From: Coccinella septempunctata
Lineage: Eukaryota; Arthropoda; Insecta; Coleoptera; Coccinellidae
NCBI RefSeq assembly: GCF_907165205.1
Contig: NC_058194.1
Coordinates: forward strand, 4,216,824-4,280,823
Length of the DNA: 64,000 nt
Reading direction: 5' to 3'
Positions 22,205 to 33,714 of this stretch are shown in pieces. Both the position numbers and the translations under genes were made by a program. The stretch's first letter is position 1; every line of letters starts with the position of its first letter. The notes beneath the pieces are model-generated. The model was not told the origin of the DNA. It was given only the letters and a program-made list of their open reading frames with translations, and did not search any database.

Positions 22205-23127
22205 GAGAAGAACTGGTTGACTTCCGGAAGGTTGTTTCCTGAGACAGAGGGCTTCATGCTCGCCATCCAGGATCAGGTGATTCCAACAAGGAACTACATG
22301 AAATATATCGCCAAGGATGCCTCAGTGGCGCATGATAGCTGTGCGACACATGAAACTATCCAGCACATCACCGGGGGATGTCAGAAGTTCACGGGCACGG
22401 AGTACAAAAATAGACATGATTCCGTTGCCAAGATTCTTCACCAAGAATTGGCACTAAAACAACAACTTCTAAGTTCGGAAAAGGTTCCTTATTACAATTA
22501 CCATCCGGATGCTGTATTGGAAAATGAACATCACAAGCTCTACTGGGATCGCACGGTTCTCACAGACCGAAAAATAACCCACAATAGACCAGACCTAATA
22601 TTGCTCAATAAGGATGAAGACAGAGCACTATTCATCGATGTTGCGATTCCAAATAATAACAATCTTCTAGATAGGCACACTGAAAAAATTTCAAAGTAAA
22701 GAGATCTCGAGGATCAAACCAGTAGACAGTGGAAGCTGAAAGATATCAAGACCATCCCTATTGTCATATCATCTACAGGCCTGATACCGAAGAAACTACT
22801 AGAGAACTTGAGGAAACTTCAGCTGGACGAAAATATTTATAGAGTCATGCAGACGGCGGTACTGCTGGGAACGGCGAGAACTGTACGCAAGTACATGGGA
22901 AATTTAGAGGAACACCGTCTGCTCCGACAAGAAGTGCGGGTGGAGCAGGAATCCAACCGGTGGCAGGAAGCCGAGAGCGACCCGGACCCGACCACCACCA
23001 CGAGCCCGAAAACCTGGAAAGGGCTCCAACAGAGCTTAATCCTTTTTATATCTGAGATATCTGGGATGAGTGAATTTTCCTCTGGAGAGGAGTGTGAAAG
23101 CCGCAAGGCCGAAGTCATAATGAGATA
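22205..23127 (+). pseudogene. RLE-4: plus-strand RLE-3-family 3' end
   Basis: Begins NWLTSGRLFPETEGF and reads to a TAA at 22697-22699 (a Tyr codon in relatives), then continues in a second frame from about 22700 (22808-23128 open). The knuckle has lost 9 bp between two AGCTGT copies, removing Arg-Tyr-Gly and with them one spacing of the zinc site. The nuclease motif NRPDLILLNK...FIDVAIP is intact. The 3' end GGCCGAAGTCATAAT matches the end of RLE-2. It lies opposite in orientation to RLE-2 and RLE-3. Confidence 0.85.
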
Positions 23128-23164
23128 ACGATGCAACAGAAAAGAATAGGAAGTAAAGAATTCC

Positions 23165-23373
23165 TCTTATTATGACTTCAAAAGAAGAATATGAAGATCA
23201 GAGAATATAATGGTGAAACATTACTTTAGAATCACGCTACAAGCTGAAACCCTAGCTATAGGCTGAAAGCCTATAACAACAGGAAGAAGGAGGATCTGTG
23301 GAGTCAATTTATTAACTGAATCAATTAACTCATTGTATGATTAGCCCACTGCATGATTGCAGAAAAATATGTA
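23165..23373. repeat. Direct repeat, left copy
   Basis: Starts TCTTATTATGACTTCAAA and includes AAGCCTATAACAACAGGAAG and TAGCCCACTGCATGATTGC. It matches 23629-23818 with several substitutions and an extra ~30 bp. The two copies bracket the paired hairpins. Confidence 0.8.
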
Positions 23374-23449
23374 TGTATATTTGTACTTTGACTGCAAAAA
23401 ACAGGAATTTTTTTATTTAGCTTAACCATCTCGTATTTATACGGACGTA

Positions 23450-23509
23450 GTCCAGCCATGGACGTATTGATATATGATGAGGATATACAGATACGTGCAT
23501 GGCTGGATC
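23450..23509. repeat. 60-nt hairpin 1
   Basis: Arms GTCCAGCCATGGACGTAT (23450-23467) and ATACGTGCATGGCTGGAT (23491-23509 region) pair over 18 bp with two mismatches around a loop of about 24 nt. It shares its arm sequence with hairpin 2, so the two are duplicates of one another. Confidence 0.75.
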
Positions 23510-23531
23510 AACTGATAAATGGAACCATGGT

Positions 23532-23600
23532 GCATGGTCCAGCTATCCACGTACCAACATATATCAAACATATTTCGATACGTGAATGGCTGGACCATGC
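23532..23600. repeat. 69-nt hairpin 2
   Basis: Arms GCATGGTCCAGCTATCCACG (from 23532) and CGTGAATGGCTGGACCATGC (to 23600) form a 22-bp stem with one wobble and one mismatch around a 25-nt loop. The size is that of a pre-miRNA, but a non-autonomous foldback element is at least as likely. No promoter or conservation evidence is available here. Confidence 0.75.
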
Positions 23601-23628
23601 TCTTTATGGAATATATTTGGCACCGAAC

Positions 23629-23818
23629 TCTTATTATGACTTCAAATGAAAAATATAAAGATCAGAGAATATAATAGTGAAACATCACTTTTGAACTACG
23701 GAATAGTCTGAAAGCCTATAACAACAGGAAGAAGGAGGAGATGTGAAATCAATTTATCCACTGAATCAATTCATTCACTGCATGTTTAGCCCACTGCATG
23801 ATTGCAAGAAAAAAATAT
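23629..23818. repeat. Direct repeat, right copy
   Basis: Second copy of the 23165-23373 repeat, lacking the internal ~30 bp around TCACGCTACAAGCTGAAACC. It starts directly after the hairpin block. Confidence 0.8.
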
Positions 23819-24477
23819 ATACGTGTATTATTATTCAAAAAAGGAATGGTGTTGAGAAACTGGTTTGTCGAGTTACTAACACTGTCAGAATTCAAATCAG
23901 CAATATTCTAGAACAGTTTCTTAGGTGGAAGTAATCAGTTTAAAAATTCATTTTTCGATATTCTTTCAATTAATTATTATTCTGCATGCATTCTCGGCTC
24001 TTTTCTATGTAAGAGTGTATAATATATGCTCAAAAAAAAAAATCTTCATCATCTGTAATATGTTTTCACGGGCAATCGACATTTTCACCAAAAATACTTC
24101 AATAGTCAAATCAAATCAGATACAGAAGACAACGTAAATGTAACATCAAAAATATTTTATTTTTAATTCTGGATTTATACATACATTACAATGGTACAGC
24201 TATAGAATGTATAGGTATTAGCCAAATCTCTTGCTAGGAGCAGTAAGGAAAACATTTTGATATTACATTAAAAAGGCTGACTGAATTTGATACTTGCAGA
24301 AATAATTTATCTACAAAATTTGGTGTGAGTTCTACCTAATGTATCAACTGAATCGATAATCTACTGAAATTGTTAAAACACAACCTGACAACACTGCAAA
24401 ATTTGTGAAACTGGGTGGGAGAAAAGGAAGTCCAGCTCAACACGCATAGACATAAAGAAATCTGGTGTGCATAGCTA
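23819..24477. other. Unassigned AT-rich DNA
   Basis: No reading frame with a recognisable domain, no terminal repeats and no microsatellite beyond short A/T runs. It ends at the left target duplication of RLE-5. Confidence 0.5.
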
Positions 24478-24561
24478 TACACACATATTTTTTTTTTTTT
24501 TTTTTTCACCTTTATAGGGTTTGGCCATGATGATGCCGGTTCGTTAAGAACAAGACATTTC

Positions 24562-26304
24562 TCATTCGCTCATCAAGAATCTTCGAACAATCCTGGTGGT
24601 CCACAGAATCACCTCCTTTTGCGCATCTTCGATCAATCTCTCTTCAAGCCCGAGCTTAGTCGTGTTTTCCAGGAGATGAATCTCAATCAGGCCATTTGTC
24701 GTGATTACCAGTGGAAGTATTGTTATGTTGGCAAGTCTATAGAGTTCCTTCAGCTCAAAAGCCAGATCCTGATACTTCACCACCTTCTCAGTGTACGCTT
24801 TTTCTGCATTGTCATCGGCCGGAACGGTGATATCAACTATAATGGCTTTGGCTTCTCTTTTCTTGAAGACAACAATGTCAGGCCGGTTGTATGCTAATGG
24901 CCTATCAGTAGTGAGTGGATGGTCCCAGTACACTTTCACCTCATCGTTTTCCTGAATCTCTCTTGGTAAGTATTCGTGTATTTTCTTACTTGTGTTAATT
25001 AATCCATATTTCAGGGAGATGGCTTGATGGAAAACCTTCGCCATAGCATTATGACGGTCGGTGTACTCTCTTGGAGCGAGGACAGGGCAAGACGACGTGA
25101 CATGTTGTATCGTCTCCGGTGCACGAGAGCATTTACGACACCTGTCACCGGTAAGATTTCTTCCCAATATGTTCTTCTGGTATGACCTAGTGGCGACTAC
25201 CTGATCCTGGATTGCCGCCAGTCTACCCTCCGTCGTCGGAAACAGGTATCCAGATTGCAGATATTTAACGGATCTCTCTTTATCGATGCTTCTTTTATTT
25301 AAGGCCGCTGGATATCTCCCATGCAACGCTCTGTTGTGCCACACCTCAGTTAGTTCTTCAGTGGTGGGATGTTGGACTGTGTAGTGCTCAGATGCCATAT
25401 TTAAAGCCGTGATGTTCTGGTCTTCCTTGGATAGAGCTTTGTAGAATGGTAAGTCTTTTGATCTAAAGTATTCTCTCATATCCTTGACAACAGTATGGTG
25501 TATGCTTTCAATGCTTTGCATACCTCTTCCCCCATCCTTCCTTGGCATGTACAGTCTATTTACGGAGGCATTAGGATGGTGCATTCCATGTCTGGTGAGG
25601 AGCTTTCGTGTCTGGATATCCAGGGTCTTGAGATCTGAGGCCGTCCATTTGACGACCCCAAAGGAATAAGAGAGGCAGGGTATTGCCCAAGAGCTTATCG
25701 CGGTGTTCATCGCTTTGGCATTCAGGTTTGCTTGGAGTATTTTCTTAAACCTGTTTAGAAATTTATATTTGAATGTTTCTCTGGCTTCGTTTGTTCTTAT
25801 TTCCATTCCTTGTTGAACTCCTAGGTACTTATAGGTATCTCCATGGGTTAATGTTTGAATGCCAAAGTCGTCTTGTTTCATCATCGTGTCCCCTCCGGAT
25901 AGTTTACCCCTCTTCACGTGTACGACAGCACATTTGTCAATTCCCAACTCCATTCTGATAGTCTTTGTGAACGATGTTACAATTTTCAGTTGTCTTAGGA
26001 GTTGTTCTTCATTGGCGGCAAAGAGCTTCAAGTCATCAATGTAAAGGAGATGATTTATTTTCACATTGGTATTCTTCTCTATAACATAGCCATAGCTTGA
26101 TTCATTGAGGAGTTTGCTCAGAAAGTTGATGGCAAGGCAGAACCATAGGGTACTCAACTTGTCTCCTTGAAAGATTCCTTTTCTTACGCAGGGAAGCGTA
26201 AGCTTTCGGGGATTGACGGCCCCGCGTACCCGAGTCACCCAGTTCCTAAGGTCAGCAGCCTGGGAATTGATGAAAAAGTTGCTCCTATCACTAGAAGTAT
26301 GCAC
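24562..26304 (-). CDS. RLE-5: RT palm to RLE domain, 580 codons uninterrupted
   Basis: Longest undamaged RLE reading frame in the window. The first residues (from the ATG at 26304) overlap the inversion junction, so the true protein started further upstream. Seen: RKGIFQGDKLSTLWF, then LLYIDDLKLFAANEEQLL with YIDD at the catalytic box, HGDTYKYLGVQQG, GGRGMQSIESIHH, the knuckle CRKCSRAPETIQHVTSSC (CX2CX8HX4C), NRPDIVVFKK, 14 residues from PD to the D of IVDITVP, and KYQDLAFELKELY. The frame stops at 24562, 56 bp before the poly(A). The absence of stops suggests a young insertion. Confidence 0.88.
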   Translation of the reverse strand: MHTSSDRSNFFINSQAADLRNWVTRVRGAVNPRKLTLPCVRKGIFQGDKLSTLWFCLAINFLSKLLNESSYGYVIEKNTNVKINHLLYIDDLKLFAANEEQLLRQLKIVTSFTKTIRMELGIDKCAVVHVKRGKLSGGDTMMKQDDFGIQTLTHGDTYKYLGVQQGMEIRTNEARETFKYKFLNRFKKILQANLNAKAMNTAISSWAIPCLSYSFGVVKWTASDLKTLDIQTRKLLTRHGMHHPNASVNRLYMPRKDGGRGMQSIESIHHTVVKDMREYFRSKDLPFYKALSKEDQNITALNMASEHYTVQHPTTEELTEVWHNRALHGRYPAALNKRSIDKERSVKYLQSGYLFPTTEGRLAAIQDQVVATRSYQKNILGRNLTGDRCRKCSRAPETIQHVTSSCPVLAPREYTDRHNAMAKVFHQAISLKYGLINTSKKIHEYLPREIQENDEVKVYWDHPLTTDRPLAYNRPDIVVFKKREAKAIIVDITVPADDNAEKAYTEKVVKYQDLAFELKELYRLANITILPLVITTNGLIEIHLLENTTKLGLEERLIEDAQKEVILWTTRIVRRFLMSE

Positions 26305-26606
26305 CAGGGCGGTAGAGGGCAGCGGGCTGGCCCTCTTCGGAGCTGTCCGGAGGAAGAGCCTGATGGGGTAAGCTGTGGGGCAAGCGGCGCAGCCCCCCGA
26401 GATGGCACCGTAAGCCCAATTCGGAATCCGAGAAGATTGAGGAGAAGCACCAGCTTGGATGGGTTAAGGACCCGTCCCGCTAATTCTCCAAGAAGAGATG
26501 GGAGGACTCGATGGACTGACGAGGAGAATATCCTCTTGATGAGAGTTCATTTCATAGCCAGAGATCTTCAACAGAGAACCGATAGAACTTATCGAGAGAT
26601 TATCAC
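26250..26606 (+). pseudogene. RLE-5: inverted N-terminal segment (Myb-like), truncated
   Basis: Plus-strand frame reading VAPITRSMHQGGRGQRAGP, then RRDGRTRWTDEENILLMRVH and QQRTDRTYREIITTH before it runs into the target duplication and (TA)n. The ITRS and RWT motifs align with the RLE-2 N-terminus (VITRS, KRMKWTTSMNE), which identifies this as the N-terminal Myb-like part of the same element type. It lies opposite to the RT/RLE part. Confidence 0.75.
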
Positions 26607-26610
26607 TACA

Positions 26611-26732
<122 letters not shown>

Positions 26733-26937
26733 AAGTTATAAAGTGTTAATACCACCTCCAAAATAGTAACTCGTTTAACGCTCTCACCTCATATATATCG
26801 ATATCACCTCCGATTTCGGAGGTGACAACGTTTTGCCTTGTTTTTTAGCTTGTTAGATTCAGGAGGCTTCAGGGACCAACATATCAAAAAATCGTTTTGA
26901 GGTCACAACGCACCCTCTTTATGTACTGAACAATCTT

Positions 26938-27192
26938 TTAGTTCGAGTGTATATCACTGGCGCTAGTGTGCTGAGCTGTATATCGAAGAATTGCTCTGGA
27001 AGACTCTTTGCTCGTTAGTACCTCCGAAAATGGCAACGTTGTACTGTGCAAGCAGATGTAGACAGGCGGAATATCAGTATACGGAGGAATTAAGTAAAGA
27101 GAGGCGCAGCGCGTTTTCTCCTCCATTATTGCAAGCCAGGCGGCATATCTCAACGATTTTTTATCGCATTCTTCTGTAGGGGAAAGAATCAC
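26938..27192 (-). other. Small open frame present in all four units (84 codons here)
   Basis: Ends VCLHSTTLPFSEV-like text and TAQHTSASDIHSN. Equivalent frames are at 44631-44849 (+), 50991-51260 (+) and 58381-58650 (-), 72-89 codons each. No known domain. The frame overlaps the ACCTCC/CAACG motif region, and the copies show amino-acid changes at many positions, so openness by chance plus recent duplication is a sufficient explanation. Listed because it is the only frame kept in all four copies. Confidence 0.25.
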
Positions 27193-28835
27193 GTGAAAGA
27201 ACCAATCTTGGCTCTCTCGAATGGGATTATGACTGTTTATATTTCATCGTGCATATATCTATGCATCCGTTGAACTTCTTTCATCTCAAGCTAACACTAT
27301 AATTCTGAATTTGGCGAACTATTTCATTACCTATCTGAAAACGAATCGATTTGAGTCTTGTCCATAATGATATTTCTTCTCTCTATGGAAATGATCCATA
27401 TAGATAATACTACCTATTTGTATAACGAATAATCAGTATTGTTACATTACATATAATAAAATAACCTGTTCAGCGAAAAACATTTTTTGGATAAGAAAAT
27501 TCAGATGTTAATGGTGATGAATATTCAAGGACAATGAGCCAATCCGAAAATTTTCATTTCAGAATCAGGAGAAAAAAATGCTACAAATTTCACAATATCA
27601 CAGAAATGAACAACGTCGGCTAAACCGAATGTTGGACATTGTGTTATTTCCAATGGAACTCTTTATATTTTTCTTGAATCAGATTTCTCGATGATTTTGA
27701 GGAATCCTTTGCTCAGAAACATCTCTTTTATTATCGATTATGTTTAAATATTGGATTTTCCCGAAAATTTGAAGAGCTTGTACTATCTCTCTGGTTTGAA
27801 TATTTCAGTGATGTATCATAAAGAAAATTACCAATTTTATCGAAACAAGTAAGATTTTATGAAGAATTCGCCAAAACAGATATGCATTTTTCGATAGATC
27901 ATATAGGGTGTAAGGGAAAAAATAAACAATATTGAAGTCTTTGGAAGGCCTCGAGTCAACATATTTTGAAATTGCAACCATATTTTTGTCAAGATATAAT
28001 GAATCTTCAAAATGAAGTTAATAATATAGATACATACTCGGATATATATGATTGAGATACAGATGATTGATTGGTAAATTCCCAGAAGCTATGATGAACA
28101 GCGGACACTATGATGGACGCATGATGAAAGGAGGAAGACAAAAGTTAATCTAAGTATTTTCGCATGCAGTTTTATTATTCAAAATAGATGATGATTCTTA
28201 TAAGTAACAAATCACGTGCAATTGAAATTTTTGTTTTGGTCTTCGAAAATAACACATATTGATTAAACTTCTACTATCTAAAATAAAAAGGTACATAGAT
28301 GAAATATAGCTATATACAGGATATCTGTAAACAAATGCGAAGGAATAAGGGAGATGATTCCTTAATGAAAATAAGCGGGGGTATTTCCTGTAAATTTTCC
28401 AAATCGACAGCCTTCCAAGATACAGCCTTTGGAAGGCGATGACGAGTTTACAGTTTTTAATTTTTTTTACAGGTTCTAAAAAACACTGAGTCATAAAACT
28501 ATACATATTATGAAGCACTGAGTAGATTGTTACCAGTTTCAACTTCGGAAAGCTCGTAGTAATTGCTATCGATTTTTTCAATGTGTCTCTCCCTTAAATT
28601 CAAAAATTTCTGTGAAAATGTTGAAATTTGAGTTATTATGCTATTTTCATAGAAGTATACGAAACTAGCAGGTAGGGGGATCCAAGATTTCGGGCCGATT
28701 CACCTTAAAAAAACATAATAAAATGAATCTCGTGAATACCTACCGAGGCTGAAAACCACTATTCTCCGCTATAAAAAATTAGTATTATTCCACTAATATA
28801 CCGACTTAATGAATGCTACGTTGCTATTACTATAA

Positions 28836-28959
28836 GGCCCGGTTGTTCAGTTCAGGATGAGGCCGAGATTTAAGATGATCCTAGATTGATCTGACAGAAC
28901 TGAACTGAAATGTCAGAATCAATCTAGGATAAACTTTAATCCCGAACTGAACAACTGCT
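28836..28959. mobile_element. Harbinger-like MITE inside the unit (copy in A)
   Basis: 124 bp with inverted ends: left GGCCCGGTTGTTCAGTTCAG, right CGAACTGAACAACTGCT. Internal sequence is also symmetrical (ATCCTAGATTGAT against ATCAATCTAGGAT). GGCCC-GTTG ends resemble the MITE at 1520-1653. Copies in the other units: about 40,285-40,410, 49,423-49,544 and 60,104-60,223. It predates the duplication of the units. Confidence 0.65.
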
Positions 28960-29946
28960 ATACATGTAGAGTTTCGGATTTTGCGAGAATCTACTACTTT
29001 TTCTTCAAAACAACAACTTCGCTGAAGGAATTGTGATTGACTGTTAGCGACGCGGAATATCAACCATCTAAATTCTGTATAGTCCATACGAATTTTTTTG
29101 AACTCTCATCATACTATATAGCAGTCGGATACTGAAATCCGTCATTTGTCAAAATGAGTTGTCAGTTCATAGACTGACCAACATTTTCGAAAGCTATTGA
29201 TCTATTAATTAAATCGTTCTATAATTGGCCCTAAATTGGCAGTCGTATTGTGAAAAAGGATATGCAGCGTATTATCCAAACACGAAATAAATTCTGAAAT
29301 GTTTCGGATCATGAGGTTAATTGAATAAGTATCTTGTTCGTATCATTTGTTGAACTTCATTATTCTAAATATTCTTCAATGAATGAAAATATAATATCAA
29401 CACACATAATTTTTTGATTTATTCGTCATCAAATCATTAAATAAATCGTTTCTCGAAAAGTTTCGGGTCTTGAGGCAAATATAATATTGAATTATTTACA
29501 TCATTATTTGTCGAACTTCAAAGTTCTGAATGAATTAAAATCTAAACTTGACAATATACGAGACAGTTTTCGCAAGAGTTTCAATGAAATCTGAAAATTT
29601 TCATCATTCTGGAGCATTCTGGACATCAATAATTCTCGAATCATCCATGGCATAAATTCAATTTTATCCAATATAACACGCAAAACGAAATGTTACTCGA
29701 ACTCATCTTGAGCAATTCTTTCCTAAAAAGCTCGAATCAGGTAGAAAAGTTTGAACCCTTCGTATCAGCATTAACACGTGTTTTGCAGTAAAAAGATGCC
29801 GATTTCATTTTCAACGGGCAATGTAACCAGGGTCGGGGGGATGAACCAGAGTCTCTGGATGGACGTTTCTCACAACAAGAAGAATTTGAATTTTCATAGG
29901 AGGGTGAGGGCATTTGTTTCAAAATTTTCAGAGTACAAGGAGTATA

Positions 29947-32165
29947 CAGGGTGTTTCACGAGTAAACAGACAAATGAAAACCGTGAATAGAGGGCATTGC
30001 GCTGAGTTCAAAATCACCCCATATACAGGGTGTCCCAAAACTAGTGAATCAAACGTCACACCACGATAGAGTAAACCAAATATTATCGAATGACACCAAC
30101 ATTAGTTCAACGAAAACGTACCCTTTCCAAAATAATCAGAATTTTATTGAAATACCTAAAGTTTCCGATTTTCGAACTATTTTTCTTAATAAACAGGGCC
30201 AGTTTGTGAAGAAGGATATCGATTTTAAATCATATTGAACTAAGATTATTGTTTTATCTCCCCTAATTGAAATTATTTTAAGTAGTTAATCGATAACCAT
30301 AACCTAAGTCTCGACCTAAGTTGATGTTAATTGAAACAATTGTTTTTTCTACATGATTTTTAATACTCAGATTAAACAGGGGTGATAATATGGGAGAAAA
30401 ACGCTATCCTTAATCACAAATTTGCCTTGTAATTGAAAAAATAGTTCGAAAATCGGCAACTTTAGGTTAGGTTTTCTCAGAAACCGTACATTTTCGCTCA
30501 ACTAATGTTGGTGTCATTCGATAGTATTTGATCTACTCTATCGTGGTGTGACGTTTGTTTCGATAGTTTTGGGGCACCCTATATATAGGTTTCTTCAGTG
30601 TTTTTTGAAATTTCTCGAATTTCCGTTCGGCTATAACTCCTGAAATTCTCTATCAAGTCGACTGAAAATTTATATTTAGCCTTGAGTTGTTAATTTCATT
30701 GAAACAGAGCATTTAAATTCGAAAAAAATCAGGACCGGGCTCAGTGAGGCTTCACTTAACTTCAAACTCATAAAAACACCGTGCATGTAGTTTTTTAATA
30801 ATAATTTAAACTTTTTTGTTATCTGCATTATTATTGTCTCAAAATGAATTGATTTTTGGGTTGCCCTACCTGTTGATCATGTTCTAGAAAAAATTGTTTT
30901 GGTCAGACGCCTCTAAGGAATAGAGCCCTTCATGAAAAATAGAAATTCTTAATTGATTTTTTTCAAAAGAAAAATGAATGTGTTCAACAATTATACCATA
31001 TTCGGTCTTCAAAATAGTCATTCACAATGATGAAATGTTTCAAAATTGATAATGCACAAATATGGATGGAAGAACTACGCTATCTTGAAACTAAATATTA
31101 AAACTTGATCTTCAGAATTAATCTATTTTTCTATGGACATTTAGTTGTGTGAATGAAAACAAAGAAAGAAATCGCGGGGTGTCAGATCTGGAGATCTAGC
31201 AGTCCAATGTAGGGGTCCTACCCTTGAAATGATACTGATAAATACTTTTGCTGGTGCATGAATATCATCAATGTTTCAATAACAAATTGTAATAAGACCA
31301 GACCAATCCATAGATTTCCATGAATCCAATAATGAATATAACGGAATAAGTGAAGAATTCGAAAGTGCATTTATCATACTTATTCGAAGTGCCAATCATT
31401 ACCTTCACTAAAAGACCAAATGAGGTGAAAATCAATTCGGAAAATTACTTCAGGTCCACGTTGTCCATAAAAAGCGATTCATTCGGAGGATATCAAGTTA
31501 TAATTATTATTTTCATGATAGCGTAGTTTTTTATTGCTATTTTTGTTCATTATCAATAATAAAGCTTATTATCACTGTGAATGATTTATCTGAATAACCA
31601 GATATGCTAAAATATCAAAAACGAAAAAATTCAGTTGAACATTTCCAATTCCATTTTTAGATTTCCACATCTGATTGGCGATCATATTCATACCATTAAT
31701 TATTGTGAAGTAAAAGTCAATTTGCAGAGCTGTTTTTTCTAGAGGCATTTCACCACCAAATAATTATTCATTAAAAATTATCCACTGATAAAGCATACCA
31801 AAATTTCATTGATTTTGAGAAAATCTATGCAGATACCTGAAAAATTCAAAATTATGACGAAAAAAATTACAAACAGAGTGTTTTGCATGAGTTTAAGTTT
31901 GAATATAGCCTCAATGAGTCCGGTCCTGCGTTCGTTAATGTTCTGTTTTATTGAAACCTACAAGCTTAAGCGGATAATGAGTTTTTAGCCGAATACAACT
32001 GAATTATTTGGAGTTATAGCTGAACGAAAATTCGGGAAATTTGAATAAACTCCTCTGTATATCGGAAACGTAATGCACAAGACACACATATGAGGTGTTT
32101 TTGAACTCAGCTCAATGCCCTCTATTCACGGTTTTCGTTTGTCCGTTTACTTGTGAAACACCCTG
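29947..32165. mobile_element. 2.2-kb inverted-repeat element in unit A (CAGGGTGTTTCAC ends)
   Basis: Starts CAGGGTGTTTCACGAGTAAA and ends with the inverted form TTACTTGTGAAACACCCTG; the inverted match extends about 75 bp. Both ends abut TA dinucleotides. No transposase frame is present, so it is non-autonomous. CAGGGTG ends next to TA are common in insect mariner/Tc1-like MITEs, which is why I suspect that superfamily. It contains 30026-30580. Confidence 0.6.
30026..30580. mobile_element. 555-bp long-hairpin element nested in unit A
   Basis: Left end CAGGGTGTCCCAAAACTAGT, right end the inverted form of GGGTGCCCCAAAACTATCG. The two halves pair over most of their length (CACGATAGAGTA, GACACCAACATTAGTT and GATTTTCGAACTATTT each recur inverted), with the centre near 30,300. 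TA precedes and follows. A transcript through it would fold into a double strand of about 250 bp. Copies lie in B, C and D. Confidence 0.65.
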
Positions 32166-33714
32166 TGTACTGAAAAATCGCAAAAGACACCTCGAGCAAT
32201 TAAGAAATGCCATTAAATCGAGGAGTTTCTATTTGATCCGCTATGATGGAAAATGTCAATATCCAGATATTATTATTATTTATATAATAATATCTCGAAA
32301 ACCAAGGCACTTTTACCAAACGTAAAATATATTTATCTGAACCGCCATAGAGTCCTCTACTCGCAGGATCCATATTATCCATTCATTACGCCACACCCTG
32401 TATAATTATTATCATTATATCAATGTATTGAAAATAAACAGACATTAATACGAGCCAGTTGTTTTGTGAGGTGAAGCCCCTCTTGCTTCAAACTTCTTTT
32501 AATTATTTTGACTACTATTCACGCAAGATGATTTTTGTTGAAGAATTCAACATTTTTGTAATTATCCGTTCATTTCTTCAAGAGATACCCATTCCCTACC
32601 ACCTTTGATTATTCAACTCAATTGATTTTTTTGAATTCTACAACTGATGTAACGTCTTCAACCTCCAGCCAAAGAAGATAAACAACAGTAACTTTCCTCA
32701 AGCTACTGATCACTTGTATTTTCCATATAAATAAATAGATTTGGTATGTCTTCAATCAGTTTGTATAAACGTCAATTATGTTCGTTACATATTTTCGACT
32801 CAATATTTTTCGAAGTGATTTGACATTGTGATGAAATACGTAATTACTGAGAGACTCACGTAGAACGGACTACGTAGCACTGATTTAAAACTCAAGAATG
32901 TTTCGACATGCGTCTTAACCCAACATTTTCGTACCATACAGAGTGAAAGGTATCCAATTTCCACGGCCAATCCAGTGCTAAAATGAAAGTGAATGAAGTA
33001 TAGAAGCTGAAAGTAAAACGTATATCTTTATCGATTCATTCAGGAAAAACATTTATATGGAGTTCCTAATGTCGTGAATATAATGCCCAAAAATTAGATT
33101 ACTATTTCATACCAGAACAAATTCGGTAAAATTGTCTTTGGAATTAATCTTATATGTCACGAAAAATTTCATTTTCATGTATCATTCATTTTGGGACCTA
33201 TATGGTATTAAACCCTATCGGACGAAGAATTGTAGACATAAGCATATTTATTCAAAACTGTTAATATTCATGAAGAAAAGATAATAATTTCTGACCAAAT
33301 TCATTTACACCGAGATCACGAACCTTATCAATCAAGTATTAGCGTATGAAGTTCATTAATATCAGTATCGTTCTCGAACTATTTACAGGTTTCAATAAGT
33401 GTGAATGAATCGGAAGAGCAGCTGTATTCTATATATGAGAAGAATTCAAGCTGCCTTACTTTCTGTCCTCCTAAAATCTGGCAACGTTGCGGGAGGTGCG
33501 AGCGCACTGCTAATAAGAAATATATGCGGAGGTAGTAAGGTCTGATTCGTTTGAAGAAAAATTTTTCGATACAAATCTTTTCCCCTCTTTAGGTACCCCT
33601 GTTATTTACCTTCCCCTCTACATATATAAGCAAAAATTATTCCAATTATATAACTCCTTCACCTGGAGGTCAGGTCGCCCAATGAACTTAACGGAGGTAA
33701 CAACGCAATACGGG

